Shown here piece after piece: positions 8,253 to 17,219 of a stretch of DNA of 64,000 nt. The stretch is from Candidatus Saganbacteria bacterium (GTDB lineage: Bacteria > Margulisbacteria > WOR-1 > XYC2-FULL-46-14 > XYC2-FULL-37-10): the NCBI GenBank assembly GCA_016223245.1, contig JACRPL010000007.1, forward strand, positions 1-64,000. Direction: 5' to 3'. The notes below the pieces were generated by a model. That model was not told the DNA's origin. It saw nothing but the letters and a program-made list of their open reading frames with translations, and searched no databases. Position numbers and translations under genes: made by a program. Positions within the stretch are counted from its first letter, which is position 1. Every line of letters begins with the position of its first letter.

Positions 8253-8909
8253 ATGAGATATTTCTTATGCCTCCTGTCTATTGTTCTTCTAGCAACACAA
8301 GCGTTATCTATGGGGAACAGCCCCGCGGCTCCGGCTAAAAGCAGTTTGAATATGCTTGAAAATTTCGAGGACGGGAATTATGCGAAAGATCCGGAATGGT
8401 GGAATTTTGGGAATATTGACCTATCGATTATCGATAGGCCGGCGCAAGGGAAGCATTCCCTGTCGGTAAAAGGCCGCGCATCGGATTGGTATGTTGGCGG
8501 CATAGGAGTATATCTGCTTGCTCCGGATGCCGATTTTTCAAATTATTCCGGCTTGGAGTTTGATGTATTCGGCAGCGGAGAGAAGAGCGGGACAATAAAG
8601 ATAGAGCTGTATGATGACGATAACGGCAATAACCAGATCGAGGCGGATCCGGGATCGTATGCCCCGCGTTATGACGATAAGTTCATATCCGAATTAAAAG
8701 TGGATTGGAGCGGCCATAAGCATATTGTTATTCCATTTTCCGAGTTTATCGACAACAATCCTGAAGCCGGCGATAACATTTGGAATCCCGCCAAGACAAA
8801 AACTTCGGGAGGACTCCTGCAGATGCAATTCATTTTCCTTGCCGCAAGCAAAACAGGCAATATCGGCCTGGTCCTTGATAATATCGGATTTTATAAAGGC
8901 ACAAAATGA
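8253..8909 (+). CDS. Exported CIA30/CBM11-like jelly-roll protein
   Basis: 218 residues. A signal peptide (RYFLCLLSIVLLATQALS) is followed by a Pro/Ala linker and one beta-sandwich domain (about 33-216). Pattern: LENFEDGNY start, YSGLEFDVFGSG, IKIELYDDDNGNN, W--HKHIVIPFSEF, IGLVLDNIGFY end. This is the layout of CIA30/galactose-binding-like domains such as CBM11. Likely periplasmic or surface carbohydrate binding; ligand unknown. Overlaps the next gene by 4 nt (ATGA), so translation is coupled. Confidence 0.65.
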   Translation: MRYFLCLLSIVLLATQALSMGNSPAAPAKSSLNMLENFEDGNYAKDPEWWNFGNIDLSIIDRPAQGKHSLSVKGRASDWYVGGIGVYLLAPDADFSNYSGLEFDVFGSGEKSGTIKIELYDDDNGNNQIEADPGSYAPRYDDKFISELKVDWSGHKHIVIPFSEFIDNNPEAGDNIWNPAKTKTSGGLLQMQFIFLAASKTGNIGLVLDNIGFYKGTK

Positions 8910-9817
8910 AGTTTTTTTTTAATAACCTGCGGCTAAATTCACCCTTCGCAGTAGCACTGCTACGGAGAACGGGCGCCGCGGTTCCCATAATTTTATTTAT
9001 TTTTGCAATACCCGTATTCGCTGACATTACCCCATGGGCCGATGTTTGGACCAATGGCGCTTATTATTCGACTAATGGAGAGAACAGCAATTTCCGTGCG
9101 GTGCAATTGCGCTCTGAAGGGCGGTTCGGTTTTAATTTTGGCGAGAGTTCGCCCACAAAACCATATATTGTTTATTATGGATCTTACGGCCAAGACCCGA
9201 ATTATTGGAATAATAATTTAGCAGTTGGCGGCGGCGTAAGATCTATGCCTTTTGTTTCTTTTGAAACTACAAGCTGGGCCCTCGAGTGGATAAGGGATAC
9301 CAAAATTTATGCCGAGATATTAACGCTAAACTTCTTAAAGGGCAAGGCAACAGCCGAAGCGAATGGCGTTAAAACCAATGATTACCGCATAGGCATCGAC
9401 ATCTGGCACGAATGGAACCTCCAAAATGCCAAGGCAAAAGCGCCATGGGCCGAAATGTGGACGAGAATAGATTATAGGAATACGAATTTCTACGACCCAA
9501 TGTCCGGATTAGATAAATTCCAGAACTTCCTTGGCTATTTCCAATTAAAAATAGGAAGACATTTGCCAGGAGGGGTCAGGCCGTATCTTGCATCCTATCT
9601 TACGATCTCCGGATTAAAAAAAGTCTGGCTTAATAATTTGTATTATGGGGCAGGGATCAGGATGGAGCCTTTCCGCGACCAGGAGAATTCGCCGGAACTA
9701 TTAAGGAAATTCAAGATGTATATTGAAGGGTTAAATATTTCATATCTTGCAGAGCTTGATCCGACAAGGCCTGTAACCGACATGAGGTTCGGCATCGAAT
9801 TCACGTACGGGCGATAA
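8906..9817 (+). CDS. Outer-membrane protein resembling the NfrA C-terminal domain
   Basis: 303 residues, starting in the ATGA overlap with the previous gene. Signal peptide core PIILFIFAIPVFA followed by repeated aromatic, even-odd strands (SWALEWIRDTKIYAEI, YRIGIDIWHEWNL, LKKVWLNNLYYGAGIRME) ending TDMRFGIEFTYGR. The pattern recalls the C-terminal domain of phage-N4 receptor NfrA and exopolysaccharide-associated barrels; this match is by eye. Residues 8-27 of the n-region are encoded by an inserted palindromic repeat (8924-8983), so the signal peptide has an abnormally long n-region. Confidence 0.6.
   Translation: MKFFFNNLRLNSPFAVALLRRTGAAVPIILFIFAIPVFADITPWADVWTNGAYYSTNGENSNFRAVQLRSEGRFGFNFGESSPTKPYIVYYGSYGQDPNYWNNNLAVGGGVRSMPFVSFETTSWALEWIRDTKIYAEILTLNFLKGKATAEANGVKTNDYRIGIDIWHEWNLQNAKAKAPWAEMWTRIDYRNTNFYDPMSGLDKFQNFLGYFQLKIGRHLPGGVRPYLASYLTISGLKKVWLNNLYYGAGIRMEPFRDQENSPELLRKFKMYIEGLNISYLAELDPTRPVTDMRFGIEFTYGR
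8924..8983 (+). repeat. Palindromic repeat family A, copy 1, with nested palindrome, in frame in a signal peptide
   Basis: Left arm AACC-T-GCGGC (8924-8933) pairs with right arm GCCGCGGTT (8975-8983), leaving a bulged T. The loop begins TAAAT and holds a second palindrome, GTAGCA-C-TGCTAC (8951-8963), flanked by CCC-TTC and GAA-C-GGG. It is read as codons of the 8906 gene. Confidence 0.7.
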
Positions 9818-9821
9818 TATT

Positions 9822-10388
9822 ATGTATTTAATTGCAGGCCTTGGGAATCCCGGGCCCAAATATATAAATACAAGGCATAATATCGGCTTTATCGCCTTGG
9901 AAGCTTTATCTAAAGATCTAGGGTATAAAGAATTAAAATTCAAGCACAAATGCGATTCCTTCATTTTGGAAGCAAATTATTCGGGAAAGAAACTGATCCT
10001 CGCTGAACCCCAGACTTTTATGAATAATTCAGGGATCGCCGTTTCAAAATTGTTGAACTTTTATAAGATCGAGAAAGCTCATTTAATTGTTATATATGAT
10101 GATCTCGATCTAGAGGTCGGGACTTTAAGGATAAAAGAAAGCGGGAGTTCCGGCGGGCATAAGGGAGTCGATTCGATAATCCAAAATATTGGCACTTCGG
10201 AATTTTCGAGGATAAGGATCGGCATAGGCCGCGATTCTCATTTTGCCGATATGGCTGATTATGTTTTAAGCCGAATACCAAATGAACAAAGTGAGATACT
10301 GTCTAATGCGGCCATTACAGCTTCCGATGCGGTGCAAGAAATTATTTCAAACGGCATCGCGTCCGCAATGAATAAGTATAATAGATGA
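9822..10388 (+). CDS. pth: Peptidyl-tRNA hydrolase
   Basis: 188 residues, full family length. It releases tRNA from peptidyl-tRNAs that drop off ribosomes. Signature GLGNPGPKY with TRHNIGF (catalytic His about residue 20), QTFMNNSG, IYDDLDLE (catalytic Asp about 93) and the GSSGGHKG loop are all present. Lies 4 nt after the outer-membrane protein gene and overlaps mfd by 4 nt. The pth-mfd pairing is common in bacteria. Confidence 0.97.
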   Translation: MYLIAGLGNPGPKYINTRHNIGFIALEALSKDLGYKELKFKHKCDSFILEANYSGKKLILAEPQTFMNNSGIAVSKLLNFYKIEKAHLIVIYDDLDLEVGTLRIKESGSSGGHKGVDSIIQNIGTSEFSRIRIGIGRDSHFADMADYVLSRIPNEQSEILSNAAITASDAVQEIISNGIASAMNKYNR

Positions 10389-13300
10389 TCGCCTCTTTAT
10401 TAAACAGCCTTCTTCAAGATCAGAATTTCATTCGTTCAGTTTCCAGTAAAAAATTTCAAGGTCTGGTATCCGGCGCTAAAGCTGCGGTCCTTTCGGCCCT
10501 ATCGATAAAACACAAAAAGATATTTATTGTCACGCAATCTACCGAAGAATCCAATTGGTTAAAACAAGAGATCGCATTGTTCAACGATAAGGTCGGGATC
10601 GATATACTTCCTGCGCCCGATGCAATGCCCGGCGAATCAAGCGTGTCGCCTGAAATCATAGGCCAAAGGCTTTCTATTCTAAATAAATTATCCAAGCCCG
10701 ATCAAAACATAACGATCGCGCCTCTTCGCGCTATCTTATATAAAACAACGGAAAAGATAGACAGGAAACTATCATTACGAAAAAATAGCCGATTAAATTC
10801 TGAAAAATTTATCGCAGAACTTATTTTGTTTGGATATAAAAGGCTTCCGGTCGTGGGAGAGCGTGGGGAGTTTTCGGTCAAGGGCGGGATCATCGATGTT
10901 TTTCCGACAAATGCCGAAAGCCCGATAAGGATCGAGCTATTTGGAGATGATATCGAATCGCTAAGAAGTTTTGACCCGGTATCACAGCGATCAAAAGCGC
11001 CAATTGATGAAGCTTTAATCCTTCAGAACGACGAAAAAAGGGAAAAATGCTTGTTTCAAATATTGCCTAAGGATATTTTGGTTGTTTTAGACGAAGAACC
11101 AATGCTAAAAGCAGCCACTGAACGATTCGAAAAAGATTCAGATCTGTTTTCCGAGGCAAAGCATGATATCTGTTCGTTTTCAGAAATTAGAAGCCAGATC
11201 GATAGTTATGAGAAAATAAATTTTACATCCTTTTTAGAGCCTGGTTTCGAACCTGTCTTTTCAGCGCCTGGAACATTCGCCGATAAGCTCGATGATATTT
11301 TGAAACTCAAAAAGAAAGTCATCGTAGTTACACAGCATGCGGCAAGGCTTCCAGAGACCCCATCAATTATTGGCCAATTGCGTGGCGGATTCGAATTCAA
11401 CGATCACATTGTATTGACAGACAGGGAGCTTTTTAATATCGAACCGAGGAAGCCTAAGATACATTCAAAAAAGAACGAAGGCGTCGGCGAAGATATCCGG
11501 TCGGAGTTTAAAAACGGCGATTATATTGTCCATGAAGATTATGGGGTTGGCATTTATCGCGGCCTCCAGAAGATCGAAGAAGGGGAATTTGCTTTAATTG
11601 AATTTGCCGAGGGAGACAAACTTTATGTCCCATCAAATCTTATGGGGCGGGTCGAAAAGTATGTTTCAGAAGACAACTATAAGCCAAAGCTTTCAAGGAT
11701 GGGAGGCAATTCATGGAAGGTTCTCAAGGCGAAAGTCAAAAGATCCGTCAAAGATCTTACTCGCGAACTATTATCTCTCTATGCAGAGAGGAGAAAAGCA
11801 CAAAAAAATCCATATCCTCGAGACGATATCTGGCAAAAGGAATTGGAGGATAGTTTTCCTTATGAGGAGACCGATGACCAATTAAGATCGATCGCCGATG
11901 TTAAGCGCGATCTCGAGTCGGAAGCGCCTATGGACCGCCTTCTTTGCGGGGATGTGGGTTACGGGAAAACAGAAGTGGCCCTTCGAGCCATAGTAAAAGT
12001 CGCATCCTCGGGCAAACAAGTTGCCGTATTGGTCCCGACTACAATATTAGCCGAACAACACTTTCATTTTTTCAAAGATAGGCTTGCATCATTCCCATTT
12101 CGCATAGCTTCCCTTTCACGGTTCAGGAGCAAGCAAGAGCAGAAAGAGATCGTCGAAAAACTTAAAGCCGGAGAAGTCGATATTGTAGTTGGGACGCATA
12201 GATTGCTGTCGAAAGATATTGTTTTTAAGGACTTGGGTCTGCTTGTGATCGATGAAGAACATAGATTCGGGGTTTCGGCTAAAGAGAAACTTAAAAAGAT
12301 CAAGAAAAATATCGATGTCTTAAGTATGACGGCAACGCCTATCCCGAGAACTTTATATTTTTCACTATCTGGCGCGCGCGACCTTAGCCTAATTCAGACG
12401 CCGCCTGCCGATAGGTCGCCTGTCAGGACGTATGTTGTAAATTTCAATCATTCTTTGGTCAGGGAAGCCATCTTGCGCGAATTGGACAGGGGCGGACAAA
12501 TATTCTTCGTCCATAATTATATTGAAACAATAGATAACCTCGCTTTAATATTGAAGCAATTGATCCCGGAGCTTCGAGTAGCGGTAGCGCATGGGCAAAT
12601 GCTCGAAGCGAAGCTCGAAAAGACCATGGAGGAGTTCCTAAACAGGGAACATGATGTATTGCTTTGTACATCGATCATTGAATCTGGGTTAGATATTCCA
12701 AATGTTAATACAATTATTATTGATAGGGCAGATCGGCTGGGGCTGGCACAGCTTTATCAATTAAGAGGAAGAGTTGGAAGATCGCCGGTCAGGGCTTATG
12801 CTTATTTTCTATATCATCAGGAAGAAGCCTCAACTCAAACCGCTCTTGCGAGACTTAAGGCTATACAAGAATTCACGTCACTTGGTTCCGGATATAAACT
12901 TGCGTTGAGAGACCTAGAAATTAGGGGATCAGGCAATCTTTTGGGGGCGCAGCAGCATGGCCATATGCTTGCGGTAGGCTTTGATCTCTACTGCGAGCTT
13001 TTGGAAGAAGCGGTCAAAGAAGTAAAGGGCATTAAAGAGCCGACTCCAAGACAGGTAATTATAGATATTAGGGAAGACGCCTATATCCCGCAAGATTATG
13101 TTGAGGATGAACAGCAAAGAGTTGCGCTATACAGGAGATTAAATCTTTTGAGCGGCAATAAAGAGGTGGATGATCTCAAAGATGAAATGCGCGATAGGTT
13201 CGGCAAGATCCCGATACAATTAACAAAATTATTCAAAATATTATATTTAAAGGTCAGGGCGCAGCAAGCAGGTATTCGGTCAATAAAAGGCGATGGGATA

Positions 13301-13393
13301 GCGCAGGTTCAATTCTCCGACGGGCGCGTAAAAAAATTCAGGCTTTCTTCCCAAGACAAAATAAAAGAGATCGGGGAGGCTCTTAATATCTGA
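10385..13393 (+). CDS. mfd: Transcription-repair coupling factor Mfd
   Basis: 1002 residues, somewhat shorter than E. coli Mfd (1148). Mfd removes RNA polymerase stalled at DNA lesions and recruits UvrA. Visible: UvrB-homology region at the N-terminus (SVKGGIIDVFPTNAESPIRIELFGD), the RNA-polymerase interaction (CarD-like) domain near 375-440 (GDYIVHEDYGVGIYRG), Walker A GDVGYGKTE, the DEEH box, SMTATPIPRT, and the TRG-type relay SIIESGLDIPNVNT plus QLYQLRGRVGRS. The C-terminal TRCF domain is present and possibly short. Ends overlap an opposing gene by 11 nt. Confidence 0.97.
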   Translation: MIASLLNSLLQDQNFIRSVSSKKFQGLVSGAKAAVLSALSIKHKKIFIVTQSTEESNWLKQEIALFNDKVGIDILPAPDAMPGESSVSPEIIGQRLSILNKLSKPDQNITIAPLRAILYKTTEKIDRKLSLRKNSRLNSEKFIAELILFGYKRLPVVGERGEFSVKGGIIDVFPTNAESPIRIELFGDDIESLRSFDPVSQRSKAPIDEALILQNDEKREKCLFQILPKDILVVLDEEPMLKAATERFEKDSDLFSEAKHDICSFSEIRSQIDSYEKINFTSFLEPGFEPVFSAPGTFADKLDDILKLKKKVIVVTQHAARLPETPSIIGQLRGGFEFNDHIVLTDRELFNIEPRKPKIHSKKNEGVGEDIRSEFKNGDYIVHEDYGVGIYRGLQKIEEGEFALIEFAEGDKLYVPSNLMGRVEKYVSEDNYKPKLSRMGGNSWKVLKAKVKRSVKDLTRELLSLYAERRKAQKNPYPRDDIWQKELEDSFPYEETDDQLRSIADVKRDLESEAPMDRLLCGDVGYGKTEVALRAIVKVASSGKQVAVLVPTTILAEQHFHFFKDRLASFPFRIASLSRFRSKQEQKEIVEKLKAGEVDIVVGTHRLLSKDIVFKDLGLLVIDEEHRFGVSAKEKLKKIKKNIDVLSMTATPIPRTLYFSLSGARDLSLIQTPPADRSPVRTYVVNFNHSLVREAILRELDRGGQIFFVHNYIETIDNLALILKQLIPELRVAVAHGQMLEAKLEKTMEEFLNREHDVLLCTSIIESGLDIPNVNTIIIDRADRLGLAQLYQLRGRVGRSPVRAYAYFLYHQEEASTQTALARLKAIQEFTSLGSGYKLALRDLEIRGSGNLLGAQQHGHMLAVGFDLYCELLEEAVKEVKGIKEPTPRQVIIDIREDAYIPQDYVEDEQQRVALYRRLNLLSGNKEVDDLKDEMRDRFGKIPIQLTKLFKILYLKVRAQQAGIRSIKGDGIAQVQFSDGRVKKFRLSSQDKIKEIGEALNI

Positions 13394-13700
13394 ATTTATT
13401 TTTCATGCCTTGAACGATCTTTTGGCTTCGAATTATTGCGATGGGCTTCTTTTCCAGGTCTTTTATTACAACCGCTTGGTCTGTTATCTCGACTTTCCCG
13501 TGCTTCACATCGTCTATTGTTGTTTTTGAAAGATACAGGGTTGCCAAAAGATCTGCAATTTCAGGGTTTAACTCATCGCCAAAGAAAGTTTTTGGTTCGA
13601 TCTCTATTTCCGTATGGGCTCCCTTGATCCGCCCGTGCCTGCGGTAATTTTTCCAAACTTTTTTTAATTCATCTTCCAACAATTCCAAATGGCTTTTCAT
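13383..13700 (-). CDS. Uncharacterised protein, last gene of a three-gene operon
   Basis: 105 residues, no recognised family. N-terminal half helical and charged (LELLEDELKKVWKNYRR), then a beta-rich C-terminal part (VEITDQAVVIKDLEKKPIAIIRS). No signal or membrane segment, so probably cytoplasmic. Starts inside the 4-nt ATGA overlap with the upstream gene and converges on mfd with an 11-nt overlap. Confidence 0.6.
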   Translation of the reverse strand: MKSHLELLEDELKKVWKNYRRHGRIKGAHTEIEIEPKTFFGDELNPEIADLLATLYLSKTTIDDVKHGKVEITDQAVVIKDLEKKPIAIIRSQKIVQGMKNKFRY

Positions 13701-14182
13701 TTTGCGTCCCCTTTCAAGAGCTCCCTTTCTTCAATAGCTGATTTAACCAAATTTGGGTCTATTCCGCAAGCGGATAAAAATTTTACAAAATCCAATATTT
13801 CGATCGATGCTAGGTCTTCTTTTGTTTCAGGCAATTTTGGGCTGCACCCGTTCGGATTGTGCCAAACATCGGGAGCCGTTAGCGAGTCTGTTTTGCTTCC
13901 CTTGTCGAAAATTATATCCATGCTTTTTGTGCGCTGTATTTTTAAGAACAAGCTGTACAATGACGATTCAAGGGCCGGGTCTTTCGCCATTCTTGCAAGT
14001 TTTTCCTTATCGATGTGGACTGTATTGTCTTCGCTTGGGGTCAGCCTTCCTTGCAATTTTATTTCCTTGAATAACCCATAAACCGCGGTTGCTATCTGCT
14101 GGGGCTTCAATCCCAAGCTTGCGAGGTACTGTGGCAGTTGTTCCGATGTAACAGATAATAACCTTTCGTCTGTCTTAGGCAT
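13697..14182 (-). CDS. Uncharacterised cytoplasmic protein, middle gene of three-gene operon
   Basis: 161 residues, mainly helical, no signal peptide or membrane segment and no family recognised. Contains a conserved-looking segment around DVWHNPNGCSPKLPETKEDL (about residues 105-124) and ends in a helix with KSAIEERELL. Overlaps both neighbours (8 nt upstream, 4 nt downstream), so the three products are probably made in fixed proportion and may act together. Confidence 0.6.
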   Translation of the reverse strand: MPKTDERLLSVTSEQLPQYLASLGLKPQQIATAVYGLFKEIKLQGRLTPSEDNTVHIDKEKLARMAKDPALESSLYSLFLKIQRTKSMDIIFDKGSKTDSLTAPDVWHNPNGCSPKLPETKEDLASIEILDFVKFLSACGIDPNLVKSAIEERELLKGDAK

Positions 14183-14387
14183 TTTCCGCCTCCGGGCTTA
14201 TTGTAAATCTTATGCCGCCAAGCCCTCGAGAAGGTTCGAGCATTTGCGTTACTATCGCCCCCAGCGCATTGTCGGGAATTTTGGGGGTCCCGGCAAAAGG
14301 CGTACTGTTGGCGCTCTCTCTCACTTGCCGAGTGATATCTGTCGGCTTAAAGCCGATATCGATTGGTTTTGTTTGGATGTTGCTCAT
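14175..14387 (-). CDS. Small uncharacterised protein, first gene of three-gene operon
   Basis: 70 residues, polar and probably partly disordered (MSNIQTKPIDIGFKP start, ISPEAENA end). Preceded by a weak purine stretch (GCGGG). Overlaps the 161-residue gene by 8 nt. Divergent from the lipoprotein gene at 14517. Function unknown. Confidence 0.5.
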   Translation of the reverse strand: MSNIQTKPIDIGFKPTDITRQVRESANSTPFAGTPKIPDNALGAIVTQMLEPSRGLGGIRFTISPEAENA

Positions 14388-14454
14388 GGCTTACCCGCTT
14401 ATTTATCGAAATCCACGGCCTAAAACTTGCATAAAATATTTATTAAATTGCCTG

Positions 14455-14482
14455 TTTACATTATAATAATAAAGGGTATAAT
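14455..14482 (+). promoter_or_regulatory. Promoter of lipoprotein gene
   Basis: TTTACA at 14455-14460 and TATAAT at 14477-14482, spacer 16 nt. A second TATAAT at 14462-14467 lies in the spacer. The predicted leader is about 28 nt and carries AGGAGG (14504-14509) 7 nt before the ATG, unlike the leaderless genes of this window. Confidence 0.75.
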
Positions 14483-14516
14483 CAATATTATTAAACAGCA
14501 GCCAGGAGGCGTAAAT

Positions 14517-17141
14517 ATGGTAAAAAAGTTATTGGTTCTGATGGTACTGTTCGGTTTTGCGGTCATTCAATGGGGATGCGGACAAGTTGCCCCCCCGGCA
14601 TCAACCGCGACGGCTGTTCCGACAACAGTAACATTTAGCGGGGCGGCATCCGCGTCATCGTCCGACCTTGCAAAACTTGGCGCGACGACTTTAGGGATCG
14701 AAACGCTAGCTGAAAAAAATGACAGGATATCAAAATTAAAAGCAAAAGGTTTTGACGAAGGCAGTATAAGAGCCCTTGATCTTAGGCTCCTTGCCGGAGC
14801 CGATGTTACAACTGCGTTATATAAGATCAATGCCGATGGTTCATATACAAAGGTCGCTGACGGTGCTATGACCGATGGGACATATACATGTACCAATTCT
14901 GCTTATAGCACATCCGAAACGTATGTCATCAGGACCACAAAAACCTCGACTACCGCGAGCAAGGAGCTTTCTGTTGATGCAATAGTTGATGAAAAAGCCA
15001 CTACTTCAAGCGTTACCGGAATGACCTCAACCCCGCAAACAACGCTGTTGGTAAAAATCATTGTTGAACAAGTTATAAAAGCTACCGGATCGGCAAAGAT
15101 CGAGCAGGAAATTATTCAATATATAAGCACACTCGTAAAAAATAAGATAAGCTACCTTGTTACAGCGGAGGGTTTGTCTCTTACAACGGTTAAATCAACG
15201 ACCGACACCGAAAATGAACTGCTAAAAAGCGCCGCGATAACGGCTTTTACAGATTCAGTTATTGAAGCCGCTATCAAAGCGGTCAAGTTCAATGCCGGAT
15301 TGTCCAAAGGCGCGAGCAGCCTTGCGGACGCGAAGAAGATCATGAAAGAAATATTCACTCTCATAACAGGCAGTCCTACAGGCATCCCTGAAACCATCCT
15401 TAATTCGTTCGCGCAATCTTTTTATGAAGGCAAAACAAAAACAGTGGATCAGATCGCGGCCGCATGCAATAAAGCTGTTTTTCAGACAGACGGCACGGCG
15501 GTTACAGGCCTTTACACCGGAGCTTCCGTTGCAACTATGATCCAAACCACGCTGGAAGCTGTCTATGCCGCGAAGCCGGCAGCCTCTGTCGCGGCAAGCG
15601 AAGGGCCAAAGTTTGAAGTTAAAAACCAAAGCCCGATCGTCCAAGCTGTTTTCCCGGCATCTTCATGGGCAGGCAAATCGATCAGCGGCAGTACCGCATT
15701 AAATGTCCCGCAAATTGTCGCAATGATAGAAGCCTTGGGTAATGTTGCATTTGCCGTGAACTACAAGTTCAATCATCCTGCAGCAGCCGTAGAGATGGGA
15801 TTTATGTCGGGTGTTGCCGATGAATTCTCGATAATGCATTCGGAGCTTCGCATAGAAAGCTGGGAAAATTGGCAGGGCTTCCATCCGACAAGTGAATCGG
15901 ACAGGCCAACAGTTTCTGCGATCCTCACATCTTTTATGGAAGTCGGGAATATTATTAATCCTAAAGCCGCTACGACAAATATTACGGCGAAACTTATTTA
16001 TCAAAAATCGACAGGGGGGACTCGCACGATAAATTACACTGCCCAATCAATGTTTGGGCCCAAAGCAGTTTCCGCTTTCGCCAGGCTAACGGCCAAGGAA
16101 GCCAAAATATTGGCAGCCCCTATAGGCCCGCCTCCAGGATTCAAGGTCTTCCAGATCTCTCCATGGGGAGGGACCCCTGGAGCCACTCCTGAAACGTATA
16201 CCGACTATTTATTGGGAGGATTAGCTACAATAGAAGTTTATAACGGTTCGACATTGATCATTAGCAAGACAAATATTTTGCCTGCTGTTGACCTGACCAA
16301 TGCTGTAATTGATTTCAAAAATCCTTATCCGAACATTTTCCAATCGAGCAATCCGCTTATTTCAATATTTGAAATAGGTTCAAAACCTGTTTGCTCATTC
16401 TCGTTCGGCGTCGGGATTCCGACGATCGCGTTCGATGGCTTGACCGCGGCTTACGCTATTGAGATCCGCGAAGTCGATGCAACAACAGGTATGCCAAAAT
16501 TTGAATCCCAAGCGGTTTTTTCCAGCTGGCATAAGCAGGAATTCCTTAAGGGGACGCAAGGAGAGACCACAAGCCTTAAGATCCCTGTTGCTCTTAGTAC
16601 GGCAGGGACATATACTATAATGGGAGCCGTTGTGGGCATTAATTCCGATGGTTGGCCGGTCATATCGGGTCCCTGGAGAAGCACTCTTTTCAAAGTCGGA
16701 TCTGCGGCAACTGTTGCATCAAAAGTTGTAACGATCGAAGGGACGGTTACGCCTCCAACTACTCCAACCGCAGGAACAACTGTTAAGGTCGGATTATTTA
16801 AGATGGAATGGGATATGAATTTTGTAAGCGGCACGATCACTCCGAAAACAGTTGTAACAACCAACGGCGCTTATAGCATGACCATTAGTTATTCTGACCT
16901 TGCGACTGCCGGCAACGGAGGGTACGATACGATTGCTTGGGAAGACAGCAATGGGAATGGCAAGATAGATGGTTCTTTAGGTGAAAGGCCATTCTTCCCG
17001 GCAAAACATCTTGGGTATTTCGGAGGCACGTTGAATGCCATGGATAATACATTTAAGCCTTTGGGGGCTGTGACATCAACGCAGAACAATACAGGCTACG
17101 ATATTAATATGGGATTTGCGTTCTGGGGACCGAAGCCATAA
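14517..17141 (+). CDS. Large lipoprotein-like exported protein, unknown function
   Basis: 874 residues from the ATG with a perfect AGGAGG site (the in-frame ATG at 14427 lies upstream of the promoter). Signal peptide VKKLLVLMVLFGFAVIQWGC, with Cys about residue 20; the lipobox -3 residue is Gln, which is atypical, so lipidation is likely but not certain. A Ser/Thr/Ala-rich linker, a helical region (about 60-370) rich in Lys/Ala, then beta-sandwich-like segments. Near the C-terminus IEGTVTPPTT...VKVGLFKMEW and DTIAWEDSNGNGKIDG resemble a carboxypeptidase-regulatory-like fold with a calcium-type DxNxNGxxD loop. Followed by a terminator. Confidence 0.75.
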   Translation: MVKKLLVLMVLFGFAVIQWGCGQVAPPASTATAVPTTVTFSGAASASSSDLAKLGATTLGIETLAEKNDRISKLKAKGFDEGSIRALDLRLLAGADVTTALYKINADGSYTKVADGAMTDGTYTCTNSAYSTSETYVIRTTKTSTTASKELSVDAIVDEKATTSSVTGMTSTPQTTLLVKIIVEQVIKATGSAKIEQEIIQYISTLVKNKISYLVTAEGLSLTTVKSTTDTENELLKSAAITAFTDSVIEAAIKAVKFNAGLSKGASSLADAKKIMKEIFTLITGSPTGIPETILNSFAQSFYEGKTKTVDQIAAACNKAVFQTDGTAVTGLYTGASVATMIQTTLEAVYAAKPAASVAASEGPKFEVKNQSPIVQAVFPASSWAGKSISGSTALNVPQIVAMIEALGNVAFAVNYKFNHPAAAVEMGFMSGVADEFSIMHSELRIESWENWQGFHPTSESDRPTVSAILTSFMEVGNIINPKAATTNITAKLIYQKSTGGTRTINYTAQSMFGPKAVSAFARLTAKEAKILAAPIGPPPGFKVFQISPWGGTPGATPETYTDYLLGGLATIEVYNGSTLIISKTNILPAVDLTNAVIDFKNPYPNIFQSSNPLISIFEIGSKPVCSFSFGVGIPTIAFDGLTAAYAIEIREVDATTGMPKFESQAVFSSWHKQEFLKGTQGETTSLKIPVALSTAGTYTIMGAVVGINSDGWPVISGPWRSTLFKVGSAATVASKVVTIEGTVTPPTTPTAGTTVKVGLFKMEWDMNFVSGTITPKTVVTTNGAYSMTISYSDLATAGNGGYDTIAWEDSNGNGKIDGSLGERPFFPAKHLGYFGGTLNAMDNTFKPLGAVTSTQNNTGYDINMGFAFWGPKP

Positions 17142-17165
17142 AATAAGCAAGAGTTATTCAAAAAG

Positions 17166-17200
17166 AGCCCTCCGAAGCTTTAGCGTAGGAGGGCTTTTTT
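17166..17200 (+). terminator. Rho-independent terminator
   Basis: Stem AGCCCTCC (17166-17173) pairs with GGAGGGCT (17188-17195) around a 14-nt loop, followed by six T residues. Ends the lipoprotein transcript. The stem-loop core CCTCCGAAGCT...AGCG-AGGAGG recurs at 41678-41706 on the other strand, so the terminator seems to be made from a repeat element. Confidence 0.9.
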
Positions 17201-17219
17201 ATGATATAATTGTAATGAA

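Noticed and set aside
14427-14516. Upstream ATG extending the lipoprotein by 30 residues
   Set aside because: It precedes the promoter and lacks a ribosome-binding site; ATG 14517 has AGGAGG and a signal peptide.
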